Shown here in pieces: positions 51,189 to 60,666 of a DNA stretch of 64,000 nucleotides (position 1 is the stretch's first letter; each line of letters opens with the position of its first letter). The position numbers were made by a program, and so were the translations under genes. The notes under the pieces were generated by a model. The model saw nothing but the letters and a program-made list of their open reading frames with translations, made no database searches and was not told the origin of the DNA. Origin of the DNA: Chromatiaceae bacterium (GTDB taxonomy: Bacteria; Pseudomonadota; Gammaproteobacteria; Chromatiales; Chromatiaceae); NCBI GenBank assembly GCA_024235395.1, contig JACKMK010000003.1, forward strand, positions 186,001-250,000, read 5' to 3'.

Positions 51189-52442
51189 ATGCGCGCACTG
51201 TCGAAGTTGTTGTCGCTGCTGGTGTTGTTGGGCGTGCTGGCAATCGCGGCGGTCGCCTGGTTGGTACTGGACCGGGTCCCGCTGGTCGACCGCGGACCCG
51301 CGCTGTCACACCATGAGTTGGCGCGCGCCGAAGCACTGCTGAAGGGCAGCGGGCAACAACGGCTGTCCGCCAGCGACGGCCATACGGTCGAGATCGCTGC
51401 TCGTGACCTCGACCTCGCGGTCGACTATCTGGTGCGTCGCTGGATCTCCGGTAACGCGCAACTAACCCTGTCCGCGGACCGCATCGACTTCTCGGTCAGC
51501 ATCCCGGTGCCTCACGATCCCTGGCAGCATGTGCTGAACATCACTGGCGCAATCGATGCGGGCGGCAGTCCGCCGCGGGTCGACCGGTTGCGGATCGGTC
51601 GCGTCACCCTGCCGCCGGCGATGGCCGACCGGCTGGCGGCATACGGGCTGCGTGCTTTGCTCGCACGCACCGGTATCGAACCGGCCACCGCGGCGGTGCG
51701 CGGACTGCAGGTGACCACCGGGTATCTGCGCCTGGTATATGGCGATGACAGTGGCGCCGATGGTGAGGTACGCAATGCCCTGCTGACCGGCTCCGACCAC
51801 GCCGCGCTGCGCCTCTATCACGATCTCCTGGTCGAACTGCAGGACCAGGGCTTCGGGCGCGATACCCCGCTGGTCGAGTGGCTGGTGCCGCTGTTCGCGC
51901 TGGCACAGGCGCGATCCTCCGATCGTGACCCGGTGGCGGAGAATGTCGCGTTGCTGACCGTGCTCGGCACCTGGGCGAGCCGGCGCGACCTGGCGCAGCT
52001 CGTTCCCGACGCGGCACGTAGACCACAACGTTTCCGGTCGAAACTGCAGGGGCGGCGGGATTTCGCCCAGCACTTCCTGACGTCCGCCGCGTTGGCTGCA
52101 CGCAGCGACAGCACCTTGTCGGACGCGATAGGCCTGTTCAAAGAACTCGCCGACACCGACCGCGGATCCGGGTTCAGCTTCACCGACATAGCCGCCGACC
52201 GCGCGGGCACCCGCTTCGGCGCACTGGCGGCCGGTTCCACCGAGGATGCGCGCCGCGTGCAACGGCGGATCGCCAGCGGCGTGGTCGACGGCGACCTGAT
52301 GCCGCCTGCCAAGGACCTGCCCGAGCACATGCGCAGCGAGGACTTCGCCGCGCGCTTCGAGCACGTCGGAAGCCCCGCCTACCAGCAGATGATGGCGGAA
52401 ATCGAACGCCGGATCGATGCCTGCAGCCTGTACCAAGACTGA
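51189..52442 (+). CDS. Conserved hypothetical protein with N-terminal membrane anchor
   Basis: A 417-residue protein with one N-terminal hydrophobic helix (SLLVLLGVLAIAAVAWLVLD) and otherwise a soluble, probably periplasmic body. An early beta-rich part contains QLTLSADRIDFSVSIPVP. The later part contains LVEWLVPLFALAQARSSDRD, RRDFAQHFLTSAALAARSDS and SGFSFTDIAADRAGTRFGAL, and it ends with a short Cys-containing CSLYQD. I cannot name the family. ATG with GAGGAG just upstream. Divergent from lgt. Confidence 0.75.
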   Translation: MRALSKLLSLLVLLGVLAIAAVAWLVLDRVPLVDRGPALSHHELARAEALLKGSGQQRLSASDGHTVEIAARDLDLAVDYLVRRWISGNAQLTLSADRIDFSVSIPVPHDPWQHVLNITGAIDAGGSPPRVDRLRIGRVTLPPAMADRLAAYGLRALLARTGIEPATAAVRGLQVTTGYLRLVYGDDSGADGEVRNALLTGSDHAALRLYHDLLVELQDQGFGRDTPLVEWLVPLFALAQARSSDRDPVAENVALLTVLGTWASRRDLAQLVPDAARRPQRFRSKLQGRRDFAQHFLTSAALAARSDSTLSDAIGLFKELADTDRGSGFSFTDIAADRAGTRFGALAAGSTEDARRVQRRIASGVVDGDLMPPAKDLPEHMRSEDFAARFEHVGSPAYQQMMAEIERRIDACSLYQD

Positions 52443-52572
52443 CCGTGAATCGTCCGATTCGGGACAACCTGCCCTAAATTCCTGACTTTCTCCGAATTCT
52501 CAAGTTTCCACCGGCACCGCCGTTAGCAACTGCACAACACAATCCAACAACCCTGACAGGTGAGAGTTGGCT

Positions 52573-52941
52573 ATGAGGCTCGTAGGCATGAATGGAACGA
52601 AGGTAATCCCGCATCATTTGCGTACGCTGGGTGAGCGACTACGCTACCGGCGCCGGCAGATGGGCTGGACCCAGGAACAACTGGCGGTCCAGGCGGGTAC
52701 GAACCAGGCAGTGATCCAGAAGATCGAGAACGGCAAAAGCCTGCGCCCGCGCAAGATTGACGAGATCGCTGCAGTCCTCGACGTCAACCCTGCCTGGCTG
52801 ATGTTCGGTGACGAAAAGGCCACGCCGTTGACCGACGACGCTCGCGAGGTAGCCGAGATCTGGATGACGCTGAGCGAAGGTGAACGTGAACGCGTGCGCA
52901 GCGAGATCCGCCTGCTCGCCAGCCGGCGCATGTCGTCCTGA
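52573..52941 (+). CDS. XRE-family transcriptional regulator
   Basis: A 122-residue cytoplasmic protein. A Cro/CI-type helix-turn-helix spans residues about 18-70 (LGERLRYRRRQMGWTQEQLA, GTNQAVIQKIENGKSLRPRK), followed by a helical tail (LSEGERERVRSEIRLLASRR). Target unknown. The ATG at 52573 follows a GGTGAGAG ribosome-binding site; a Met five codons later is possible. It stands alone, with a hairpin between it and the convergent rlmI. Confidence 0.88.
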   Translation: MRLVGMNGTKVIPHHLRTLGERLRYRRRQMGWTQEQLAVQAGTNQAVIQKIENGKSLRPRKIDEIAAVLDVNPAWLMFGDEKATPLTDDAREVAEIWMTLSEGERERVRSEIRLLASRRMSS

Positions 52942-52950
52942 ACCGAGGCT

Positions 52951-52971
52951 TTCTGGCCGGCCGGGCCAGAA
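52951..52971. terminator. Hairpin between the XRE gene and rlmI
   Basis: TTCTGGCC (52951-52958) pairs with GGCCAGAA (52964-52971) over a five-base loop, between two convergent stop codons. There is no clear T-run on either side, so it is a possible bidirectional terminator. Confidence 0.45.
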
Positions 52972-52977
52972 GGCGAA

Positions 52978-54171
52978 TCAGAGCGTGGGTAGAACGCGCA
53001 TGAAAAACGCCTTGAGGTAGGCCGTTTCCGGAATCGCGGGGTGGATGGGATGATCAAGACTCTGTTGACCTTGTTGCAGCAACTGAAGGCTGCGATCGCT
53101 ATGCCTGGCCGCCTGCTGTATGGCCAGCAACAGCTGATCCCGGTGCATGTGAAAAGAACACGACGCCGTTACTAGAATTCCGTCCCGCGCGAGCAATCCA
53201 AGCGCCGCCTCGTTGAGCCGGCGATACGCCAGCACCCCCTGTTTCATATCCTTTTTGCGCTTGATGAACGCCGGCGGGTCGAGCACCACGACGTCGAATC
53301 GCTCGCGCTGCGTGCGCAGCTCGCGCAATACCTGAAACGCATCGCCACGCAGGCACCTCAGCCGGTCGTCTACGGCATTCAGACGCGCATTGTGCTCGGT
53401 CTGTTGTAGCGCGCTTTCCGAGACGTCGACCGCGGTGACCTGATCGGCACCGGACACGGCGGCACGCACCGACCAGGCACCGACATAACTGAACATGTCC
53501 AGCACGCGCCGACCTGCCACGTAGCGCACGAACTGGTCGCGGTTGGCCGCCTGATCGAAGAACCAACCGGTCTTCTGACCGGCCGTCAGCGAGACCTCGA
53601 ATCGGCAACCACCCTCCTCGACCGGCACGGCATCCGGGACCACGCCATGTGCCACCTCGACGTAGCGCTCCAGACCTTCCAGTTCACGCACCGCCGAGTC
53701 GTTGCGCAAGGCGATGCCCGACGGCTTGAGCACCTCGATCAGGGCAGCGATCAGGCCTTCACGCTGCGCGTCCATGCCGGCGGTCGACAACTGCAACGCG
53801 AGATAGTCGCCATAGCGGTCCACCACCACGCCAGGCAGGCCATCGGCCTCGCCGAACACCAGGCGATAGAAGGGTGTGGCGTACATGCGTTCGCGCATCG
53901 AGAGCGCGACCTTGATCCGGTGGATGAACAGCGACACGTCGATGGCCACGGCGGCATCGCGGGTGACCAGGCGTCCACAGATCAGCGAATTCGGATTGAC
54001 GTATCCCCGCCCCAGCCAGCGGCCGGCCGCGTTTTCGATGTCCACCACCTGTCCCGGCGCAAACGACTTGAGCGGCGTCGCATCGTTATCCACCTCGTTC
54101 GAATAGATCCACAGATGACCGGCACGCAGCCGTCGATCCTGGTTTTTCGCCAAGCGCAGCACTTCACTCAT
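52978..54171 (-). CDS. rlmI: 23S rRNA m5C1962 methyltransferase RlmI
   Basis: A 397-residue SAM-dependent methyltransferase. The N-terminal PUA-like domain has RRLRAGHLWIYSNEVDN. The linker EADGLPGVVVDRYGDYLALQ, the substrate segment SLTAGQKTGWFFDQAANRD, the SAM-binding VLDMFSYVGAWSVRAAVSGA and motif IV VVLDPPAFIKRKKDMKQG identify RlmI. Length equals the E. coli enzyme within one residue. The ATG at 54171 is used; a longer frame upstream has no conserved sequence. Confidence 0.95.
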   Translation of the reverse strand: MSEVLRLAKNQDRRLRAGHLWIYSNEVDNDATPLKSFAPGQVVDIENAAGRWLGRGYVNPNSLICGRLVTRDAAVAIDVSLFIHRIKVALSMRERMYATPFYRLVFGEADGLPGVVVDRYGDYLALQLSTAGMDAQREGLIAALIEVLKPSGIALRNDSAVRELEGLERYVEVAHGVVPDAVPVEEGGCRFEVSLTAGQKTGWFFDQAANRDQFVRYVAGRRVLDMFSYVGAWSVRAAVSGADQVTAVDVSESALQQTEHNARLNAVDDRLRCLRGDAFQVLRELRTQRERFDVVVLDPPAFIKRKKDMKQGVLAYRRLNEAALGLLARDGILVTASCSFHMHRDQLLLAIQQAARHSDRSLQLLQQGQQSLDHPIHPAIPETAYLKAFFMRVLPTL

Positions 54172-54202
54172 CGCGGTCGGTCCCGGTGGCCAGCCGATTG
54201 TT

Positions 54203-55150
54203 TCAAAGTGCCCCCGCGGCGAAGGTGTTGCACGCAGCGAGCGTGCCTTTTTCAAGCCCCGTCTTGAACCACTTCACGCGCTGCGCCGAGCTGCCATGCG
54301 TGAACGACTCCGGTGAGACGAAACCGCGTGACTGGCGCTGCAGCCGATCGTCACCGATCGCGCTGGCGGCGTTCAGGCCTTCTTCGATATCGCCCTTTTC
54401 GAGCAGCTGACGGGTGCGGCTCGCATGGTGACCCCAGATGCCGGCGAAACAGTCCGCCTGGAGTTCCTGCTTCACGGACAGCTGGTTGACCCCGGCCTCG
54501 TCCAGACCGCGCTTCGCCTTCTGCACCTCGCTCGATATGCCGAGCAATGTCTGCACATGGTGTCCGATCTCGTGGGCAATCACGTAGGCCTGTGCGAAGT
54601 CGCCAGGCGCATCATGGCGGCGCTTGAGATCGTCGAAGAAGCTCAGATCGAGGTAGACCTTCTGGTCACCGGGACAGTAGAACGGGCCCATCGCCGCCTG
54701 GCCGAGACCGCATGCCGAGTTCACCGCCCCGCGGTACAGCACCAGACGCGGTTCTCGATACTCCTCGCCACCGGCCTTGAACAGCGTGTTCCATGTCTCC
54801 TCGGTGTCCGCCAACACGACCGAGACGAACTCGACCAGTTCTTTTTCCTGAGCGGTCTGCTCGACCTCGCCCGACGGCGCACTCGACGAGGAGGCAGGCG
54901 CACCGGACTGCATGCCGCCGAGAAGATCGCCGAGGCCACCCCCGCTGTAGTAGCTGTAAGCGGCAAACGCCAACACCACGAAGATCGTGCCCTTGACGCC
55001 CAACAGGCGGAACACCGCGGGCAACAGTCGCAACAGCCCACCGCCCGACCCGCTCGAGCCGCCGAGCCCACCCAAGCCACCGAATCCGCCGGGCGAGCTC
55101 CCGCGCCGGTCCTCGATGTTGCCGCTCTGCCGTCTGCCTCTCCAACGCAT
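54203..55150 (-). CDS. ypfJ: YpfJ-type neutral zinc metallopeptidase
   Basis: A 315-residue membrane-anchored protein. The N-terminus MRWRGRRQSGNIEDRRG is typical of YpfJ. It is followed by a Gly/Ser-rich linker, one membrane helix (VKGTIFVVLAFAAYSYYSGG), then the metallopeptidase domain with AYVIAHEIGHHVQTLLG (HExxH), QELQADCFAGIWGHH and SFTHGSSAQRVKWFKTGLE. Protease activity is predicted but little tested in the family. The ATG at 55150 is used. It precedes rlmI on the same strand by 31 bases. Confidence 0.93.
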   Translation of the reverse strand: MRWRGRRQSGNIEDRRGSSPGGFGGLGGLGGSSGSGGGLLRLLPAVFRLLGVKGTIFVVLAFAAYSYYSGGGLGDLLGGMQSGAPASSSSAPSGEVEQTAQEKELVEFVSVVLADTEETWNTLFKAGGEEYREPRLVLYRGAVNSACGLGQAAMGPFYCPGDQKVYLDLSFFDDLKRRHDAPGDFAQAYVIAHEIGHHVQTLLGISSEVQKAKRGLDEAGVNQLSVKQELQADCFAGIWGHHASRTRQLLEKGDIEEGLNAASAIGDDRLQRQSRGFVSPESFTHGSSAQRVKWFKTGLEKGTLAACNTFAAGAL

Positions 55151-55360
55151 ACGCTCGTCTCCGCTAGGTCCCGACCCGGTACCGCCGCCTTGGCACCACC
55201 CCGGTCGCCAGGCACGCGCCGGGGCGTTGCTGACGACGACCGAGTGCGCAGTGTAAACCCTCCGCCAGCGTAGGTGCGCGGCACCTGTCGACTCCATGGC
55301 CCCGGCATGCGGGCGATCCCTGTTTCGCGGTAAAGTGCGCGCAAAACGACGGAGAGATCG

Positions 55361-56869
55361 ATGGCGGACACCCATATCCTGCTCGGCGGCACGGGCGAAA
55401 AACAGGTACTGCTGGATGCCGGCATGGCCAACCGCCACGGCTTGATAACCGGGGCCACGGGTACCGGCAAGACGGTGACCCTGCAGGTGCTGGCGGAGTC
55501 CTTTTCACGGCTTGGCGTACCGGTGTTCACCGCGGACGTGAAGGGCGACCTTTCAGGCCTCGCCGGACCGGGCAAGGCGCACCCGAAGATCGACGAACGA
55601 CTGAAGTTCATCGGCATCGACGCGCCGCCTTTCGAACCCAGTCCCACGATATTCTGGGACGTCTACGGTAAGCAGGGGCACCCGGTACGCACCACGGTGT
55701 CGGAGCTGGGACCGATCCTGCTCAGCAACCTGCTCGAACTCAACGAGACCCAGGAGGGCGTTCTTCAGGTCGCGTTCAGCGTCGCCGACGACCAGGGCCT
55801 GCTGTTGCTGGACATGAAGGATCTGCGCGCCATGCTCAACTGGGTGTCCGACCATGCGCGCGAACTCGAACGCGACTACGGACGCATCTCGAGTGCGAGT
55901 GTGACCGCCATCCTGCGCCGCCTGCTGGTGCTCGAGGAGGCCGGCGGCGAGGTGTTCTTCGGCGAACCGGCCATCCGTGTCGAGCACCTGATGCAGAGCG
56001 ATTTCTCGGGCCGCGGCGTGATCAGCATCCTCGACGCGACGACCCTGTATCACTCGCCCCGCATCTACGCCACCTTCCTGCTCTGGCTGCTGTCCGAGCT
56101 GATGGAGGAACTCCCGGAGCGCGGCGATGCCGACCGTCCCCGGCTGGTGTTCTTCTTCGACGAGGCACATCTGCTGTTCGACAAGGCCCCGAAGGCGCTG
56201 CTCGAACGCATCACCCAGGTGGTCCGTTTGATACGCTCGAAGGGCGTCGGGGTGTTCTTCATCACCCAGTACCCGAGCGATGTCCCCGACGAGGTGATAG
56301 GCCAGCTGGGCAATCGCATCCAGCATGCGCTACGCGCCTATACCCCGAACGACCGCAAGTCACTGCGCGCCGCGGCCGAGACGTTTCGCGCGAATCCCGC
56401 GTTCGATACCGAAGAGGTGATCGGGCAACTGGGGGTCGGCGAGGCGCTGGTCTCGACCCTCGATGCGAAGGGCGTGCCGAGCATCGTCGAGCGCACGCTG
56501 ATCGCGCCACCGCGCTCCCAGTTCGGTCCGATCGACAACATGCGCCGTGACGAGCTGATCAAACGCTCCCCGCTGTACAGCGCCTATGCACAACCGGTCG
56601 ATCGCGAATCCGCCTACGAGATGTTGCAGAAACGTGAAGCGGAACTCGCCGCCCAAAGGCAGCGCGAAGCGGAAGCGGCGGAGCGCGCCAAGGCCGAAGA
56701 GGAGCGTCGTCGGCAGGCCGAGAAGGACGAGCAGGCGGAACGCCGGCGCAGCGGCAACCGGCAGAGCGTCGGCGAGGCGCTGGCCAAATCGATAGCGCGT
56801 TCGCTCGGCTCGACGCTCGGCCGGCAGATCATCCGCGGCATCCTCGGCTCTATCACCGGGCGCCGCTGA
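55361..56869 (+). CDS. YjgR/DUF853 HerA-like ATPase
   Basis: A 502-residue P-loop ATPase of the YjgR family. Walker A is GATGTGKT near residue 31, followed by TADVKGDLSGLAGPGKAHPK. Walker B is LVFFFDEAHLLFD, and GVFFITQYPSDVPDEVIGQL is a family signature. The C-terminal 80 residues are a charged coiled coil (Glu/Arg/Ala-rich) ending in a hydrophobic glycine-containing segment. The biological role is not established; resemblance to HerA suggests a hexameric motor. The gene is divergent from ypfJ. Confidence 0.92.
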   Translation: MADTHILLGGTGEKQVLLDAGMANRHGLITGATGTGKTVTLQVLAESFSRLGVPVFTADVKGDLSGLAGPGKAHPKIDERLKFIGIDAPPFEPSPTIFWDVYGKQGHPVRTTVSELGPILLSNLLELNETQEGVLQVAFSVADDQGLLLLDMKDLRAMLNWVSDHARELERDYGRISSASVTAILRRLLVLEEAGGEVFFGEPAIRVEHLMQSDFSGRGVISILDATTLYHSPRIYATFLLWLLSELMEELPERGDADRPRLVFFFDEAHLLFDKAPKALLERITQVVRLIRSKGVGVFFITQYPSDVPDEVIGQLGNRIQHALRAYTPNDRKSLRAAAETFRANPAFDTEEVIGQLGVGEALVSTLDAKGVPSIVERTLIAPPRSQFGPIDNMRRDELIKRSPLYSAYAQPVDRESAYEMLQKREAELAAQRQREAEAAERAKAEEERRRQAEKDEQAERRRSGNRQSVGEALAKSIARSLGSTLGRQIIRGILGSITGRR

Positions 56870-56896
56870 GCCGTGCGCCGACCGCGGCCGCGGGGC

Positions 56897-57121
56897 TCAG
56901 TTGGACAGCGCTGAGCAGGACGGCGTCTGGTCGGCGAATTCCTGGGTGCATTTGCGTACCCGGCCGGTGTGCGTATCGACCACCCAGACCGAGGTCGCGG
57001 AGCCGACCACCCCCTCGTAGCGGCCACGCTGGTCACCGGCCGGAGCGGCCGGTTCGGTCTGGGCGTACTGGGCGGCCGCGAATATCGAGATGCCGCCCAA
57101 CAGGATCGCCAAGTGTCTCAT
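56897..57121 (-). CDS. Small exported protein, unknown function
   Basis: A 74-residue protein with a signal peptide (about residues 1-20, MRHLAILLGGISIFAAAQYA). The mature part, of about 54 residues, contains RYEGVVGSATSVWVVDTHTG and two cysteines (VRKCTQEF, TPSCSALS) that could form a disulfide. The pattern 'xxVWVVDTxTGxVRxC' resembles small periplasmic beta-hairpin proteins, but I cannot name a family. GAGGA lies eight bases ahead of the ATG. It converges with the YjgR-like gene. Confidence 0.7.
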   Translation of the reverse strand: MRHLAILLGGISIFAAAQYAQTEPAAPAGDQRGRYEGVVGSATSVWVVDTHTGRVRKCTQEFADQTPSCSALSN

Positions 57122-57283
57122 TTGCTGATTCCTCAGGGTAAAGGTCTGACGATTCTGCCATGCCGGGCGTGTAACCCGGCTTGACCTCGGGCACAACATG
57201 GGAACCACCGACCCACCGACGGTATGCTCGGGGATCGAAAGCGCCCGAATCCAGGCGGGCGCCCGAATCGACCAGGGACCGCC

Positions 57284-59344
57284 ATGAGCATCAATCGTCT
57301 GCACGATTCCACCAGCCCCTATCTGCAACAGCATGCCGCCAATCCGGTCGACTGGTGGCCGTGGTGTGACGAGGCACTCGAGCGCGCGCGGCGCGAAGAC
57401 AGGCCGATTCTGTTGTCGATCGGCTATTCGGCGTGTCATTGGTGTCACGTGATGGCACACGAATCGTTCGAGGATCCCCAGACCGCGGAGGTGATGAACG
57501 CACTGTACGTGAACATCAAGGTCGACCGCGAGGAACGTCCCGATCTCGATCGGATCTACCAGACCGCACACCAGTTGCTGGCACGCCGCCCCGGCGGCTG
57601 GCCTCTGACCGTGTTCCTGTCGCCGGACGACCAGACGCCGTTCTTCGCCGGCACCTATTTCCCGCCGCAGCCGAGGCATGGCCTGCCGGCGTTCCGCGAC
57701 CTGCTGCGCCAGGTGGAGGGCGCCTATCGCAGGCAACGCGACGCCATCGACGAGCAGAACCAGCACCTGCGCGAGGCGCTGCTGCAGATCGACGCCGTGC
57801 GGCCGGAAGGTGAACCGGACGCACGGCCGATCGCCACGGCGGTGCATCAACTCGCCGAACAATACGACGCCCGGCATGGCGGCTTCGGCGGCGCGCCGAA
57901 GTTTCCCCACCCGACCACGCTGCGCTTCCTGCTGCACCAGGGCGCCCGGCATGGTGAACAGGTGGCGCTGGATATGGCGCTGCACACGCTGCAGCGGATG
58001 GCCGAGGGCGGCATCAATGACCACCTCGGCGGCGGCTTCTTTCGCTATTCAGTCGACGAACAGTGGATGATCCCGCATTTCGAGAAGATGCTGTACGACA
58101 ACGGCCAGTTGCTGGCCTTGTACGCCGAGGCATGGGCCGCGAGCGGTTGCCGCCCGCTGTTCAAACACGTCTGCGAGCGAACCGCGCAGTGGCTGATCGA
58201 CGAGATGCAGTCGCCGCTGGGCGGTTACTACGCCAGCCTCGATGCCGACAGCGACGGCAGGGAGGGCCGCTACTACGTCTGGACCCCGGCCGAGGTCGTG
58301 GCGATCCTGGACGCGGACGAATACCGGGTGTTCGCAGCGCGCTTCGGGCTCGACCGCGCCGCGAACTTCGAGGGCCATTGGCACCTGCACACGTTCAGAG
58401 ATACCGCGCAGATCGAACAAGCGACCGGGCTCGCCGCGCGCGATGTGGGCCGCCTGTTGCGCAGCGCACGGGACAAGCTGCTCGCGACCCGTGTCGAACG
58501 GGTCCGGCCCGGCTGTGACGAAAAGATCCTCACCAGCTGGAACGCCCTGGCGATCAAGGGCATGGCCGCAGCCGGGCGACGCCTCGAGCGACCGGACTGG
58601 ATCGATTCCGCAGAACGCGCGCTCGGCTACCTGATGGCGCACCATTGGCGTGACGGGCGGCTCCTGGCGACCAGCCGCGACGGTCGCGCCCAGCTCAATG
58701 CCTATCTCGACGATCACGCCTACCTGATCGACGCGATTCTTGAATTGCTGCAGGTGCGCTGGAACAGCGACTGGCTCGCATTCGCGCTGCAGCTGGCGGA
58801 TCGGTTGCGCAGGCATTTCGAGGACCTTGAGCAAGGGGGGTTCTTTTTTACTTCCGACGACCATGAACGCCTGGTGCACCGGCCGCGGCCGCTGTCCGAC
58901 GACGCGACACCGAGCGGCAACGCGGTCGCGATCGAGGCCCTGCAGGGGCTGGCCGAGCTGTGTGGCGATCCCGCCCTGCAGCAAAGCGCCGATCGCGCGC
59001 TGCGCGCCGCTTGGTCGGTGGTGGAAGGCGCACCCTATGCGCACATCGGACTGCTCGGTGGGCTTCGGCACTACCTCGAACCGGGCGAACACTGGATCAT
59101 CCGCGGCACGCCGGCAGACACCGAGACCTGGCATCGCGCTATCGCTGCCCGCTACGCCGCCCACCGTACCGCCTTTGTGGTCCCCGACGATGCCGGCGAA
59201 CTGCCCGCCGGACTGGCGGCGAAACGGGCCCTTCCCGGACGGACGGTCGCCTATTGCTGCCGCGGCACCCGGTGCGAGACGCCGATCGACTCGATCGACG
59301 CGCTGCAGCGGCGGCTGGCCGATGAAACAGCGGGCGCGGAATAA
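57284..59344 (+). CDS. DUF255 thioredoxin-domain protein (YyaL/spermatogenesis-associated 20 type)
   Basis: A 686-residue protein. The N-terminal thioredoxin-like domain begins INRLHDSTSPYLQQHAANPV and has the redox motif SACHWCHVMAHESFED, then VNIKVDREERPDLDRIYQ. The remainder is an alpha/alpha-toroid similar to N-acylglucosamine epimerase folds (FFRYSVDEQWMIPHFEKMLY, SLDADSDGREGRYYVWTPAE, ILTSWNALAIKGMAAAGRRL). Function is not established. CAGGGA precedes the ATG at 57284. The ECF sigma gene starts 27 bases after its stop and might share its transcript. Confidence 0.92.
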   Translation: MSINRLHDSTSPYLQQHAANPVDWWPWCDEALERARREDRPILLSIGYSACHWCHVMAHESFEDPQTAEVMNALYVNIKVDREERPDLDRIYQTAHQLLARRPGGWPLTVFLSPDDQTPFFAGTYFPPQPRHGLPAFRDLLRQVEGAYRRQRDAIDEQNQHLREALLQIDAVRPEGEPDARPIATAVHQLAEQYDARHGGFGGAPKFPHPTTLRFLLHQGARHGEQVALDMALHTLQRMAEGGINDHLGGGFFRYSVDEQWMIPHFEKMLYDNGQLLALYAEAWAASGCRPLFKHVCERTAQWLIDEMQSPLGGYYASLDADSDGREGRYYVWTPAEVVAILDADEYRVFAARFGLDRAANFEGHWHLHTFRDTAQIEQATGLAARDVGRLLRSARDKLLATRVERVRPGCDEKILTSWNALAIKGMAAAGRRLERPDWIDSAERALGYLMAHHWRDGRLLATSRDGRAQLNAYLDDHAYLIDAILELLQVRWNSDWLAFALQLADRLRRHFEDLEQGGFFFTSDDHERLVHRPRPLSDDATPSGNAVAIEALQGLAELCGDPALQQSADRALRAAWSVVEGAPYAHIGLLGGLRHYLEPGEHWIIRGTPADTETWHRAIAARYAAHRTAFVVPDDAGELPAGLAAKRALPGRTVAYCCRGTRCETPIDSIDALQRRLADETAGAE

Positions 59345-59371
59345 ACCCACGATGACCGCGTCTATCGGCAC

Positions 59372-59935
59372 ATGAGCGAGCACCAAGGCACCCTGTTCGG
59401 CGGTTTCGGTCGTCGGCGCAGACTGCGACGCCAGATCTGCGCCGAGCGCGAGCGTCTGTACAGGATCGCCTGGGCCTGGTGCCACGACCGCTACCTCGCG
59501 GACGACCTTGTCCAGGAGACCCTGACCAGGGCGTTGGCCGCCAGCGACCGGCTGCGCGACGAAGCCCGTCTTTCGGTCTGGTTGACGCAGATCCTGGCCA
59601 ACCTCTACCGCGACCAGTTTCGCCGGGTTTCACCCGACACCGGTCTGGAGGCGGACACCCTGGCCGGCGAGGACAGCCCTGAGCACGCGGCCGACCGCCA
59701 CCAGCTGATCGAGCGTACACGCGCAGCGATCGAGCAACTGAAGGACGAGCAGCGCCAGGTGCTGACCCTGGTCGACGTCGCGGAGTTCAGTTACGCGGAT
59801 ACCGCGGGAATTCTCGGCGTCCCGGTCGGCACGGTGATGAGTCGACTGTCGCGGGCGCGCGCCCGTCTTCGCGAGATCTTGGAACAGCAGGGCGTAGGAC
59901 GTGCCGACGTAGTACCGCTGAGGAGGCCGCAATGA
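59372..59935 (+). CDS. ECF sigma factor of the DsrE-linked locus
   Basis: A 187-residue sigma factor. Region 2 includes LYRIAWAWCHDRYLADDLVQ, ETLTRALAASDRLRDEARLS and SVWLTQILANLYRDQFRRVS. Region 4 includes LKDEQRQVLTLVDVAEFSYA and DTAGILGVPVGTVMSRLSRA. It differs from the other two ECF factors in the window, for example in lacking the YDTST linker. The ATG at 59372 has no obvious ribosome-binding site, and the gene follows the DUF255 gene closely. Its TGA overlaps the ATG of the anti-sigma-like gene (ATGA), the normal sign of an ECF/anti-sigma pair. Target genes are unknown. Confidence 0.92.
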   Translation: MSEHQGTLFGGFGRRRRLRRQICAERERLYRIAWAWCHDRYLADDLVQETLTRALAASDRLRDEARLSVWLTQILANLYRDQFRRVSPDTGLEADTLAGEDSPEHAADRHQLIERTRAAIEQLKDEQRQVLTLVDVAEFSYADTAGILGVPVGTVMSRLSRARARLREILEQQGVGRADVVPLRRPQ

Positions 59936-60666
59936 GAGGCACCGATGAACTGGAGTTGAACGCGTTTGTCGATGGTGAATTGAGCGCCGACCAGCAGGCC
60001 GAACTGTTGGATGCGCTACGCGCTGATCCCGAGCTGGCCCGCCAGGCATGCGAACTCGGCCAGTTGAAGGCCCAGCTGCGGCTCGCCTACGCCCATCCAC
60101 CGACACCGCGCCGACGCGTGGCCGCCAAGACGCCAATGGGCTGGCCGGCGGTAGCCGCGGCGCTCGCCTTGCTGTGTGTTGGCACCATCAGCGGCTGGTT
60201 GCTGCACGATCGCCTGCCGGCCGCCCCGGATGCGGTGGAGCGTTTCGCGGTGCTCGACCCGGATGGTCGCGGCCAGGCGCCCGCTGTCGCCGTCAACGAA
60301 GAGACCCGCATCGTGTTTCACCTCACCAGTGCCGACCAGCTGGTCGCGGGTGAATTGCTCGACGAGGTCGAGCAGATGCTACTCGCCTATCAGCACGACG
60401 GGCGCGCGCTGCGCGTCGAGGTGGTCAGCCACAGCGACGGCCTGAATCTTTTGCGACAGCGCCTGTCGCAGCACCAGGAACGTGTACACGAATTGGCGCA
60501 GAAGTTCTCGAATCTGACGTTCGTCGCATGCAAGAACACGATCGACCGGCTGCGGGTGGAACAGGGAATCGAGGTACAGCTGGTACCGGATGCGGAGGTC
60601 ATCGACTCCGGAGTCAGTCATGTCGTCAAACGGCAGCGCGAGGGCTGGTCGTACATCCGGGTATGA
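59932..60666 (+). CDS. Membrane anti-sigma-like protein with C-terminal DsrE-like domain
   Basis: A 244-residue fusion. Residues 1-55 are an anti-sigma-type helical domain without zinc ligands (ELNAFVDGELSADQQAELLD, ALRADPELARQACELGQLKA). Residues about 70-90 are a single membrane helix (WPAVAAALALLCVGTISGWL). Residues about 120-244 resemble a DsrE/DsrF-like domain: TRIVFHLTSADQ, LRVEVVSHSDGLNLLR, FVACKNTIDRLRVEQGI with one conserved Cys, and WSYIRV at the end. Topology would put the DsrE part in the periplasm. It overlaps the sigma gene and the next DsrE gene by four bases each. The domain call is by eye. Confidence 0.8.
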   Translation: MRGTDELELNAFVDGELSADQQAELLDALRADPELARQACELGQLKAQLRLAYAHPPTPRRRVAAKTPMGWPAVAAALALLCVGTISGWLLHDRLPAAPDAVERFAVLDPDGRGQAPAVAVNEETRIVFHLTSADQLVAGELLDEVEQMLLAYQHDGRALRVEVVSHSDGLNLLRQRLSQHQERVHELAQKFSNLTFVACKNTIDRLRVEQGIEVQLVPDAEVIDSGVSHVVKRQREGWSYIRV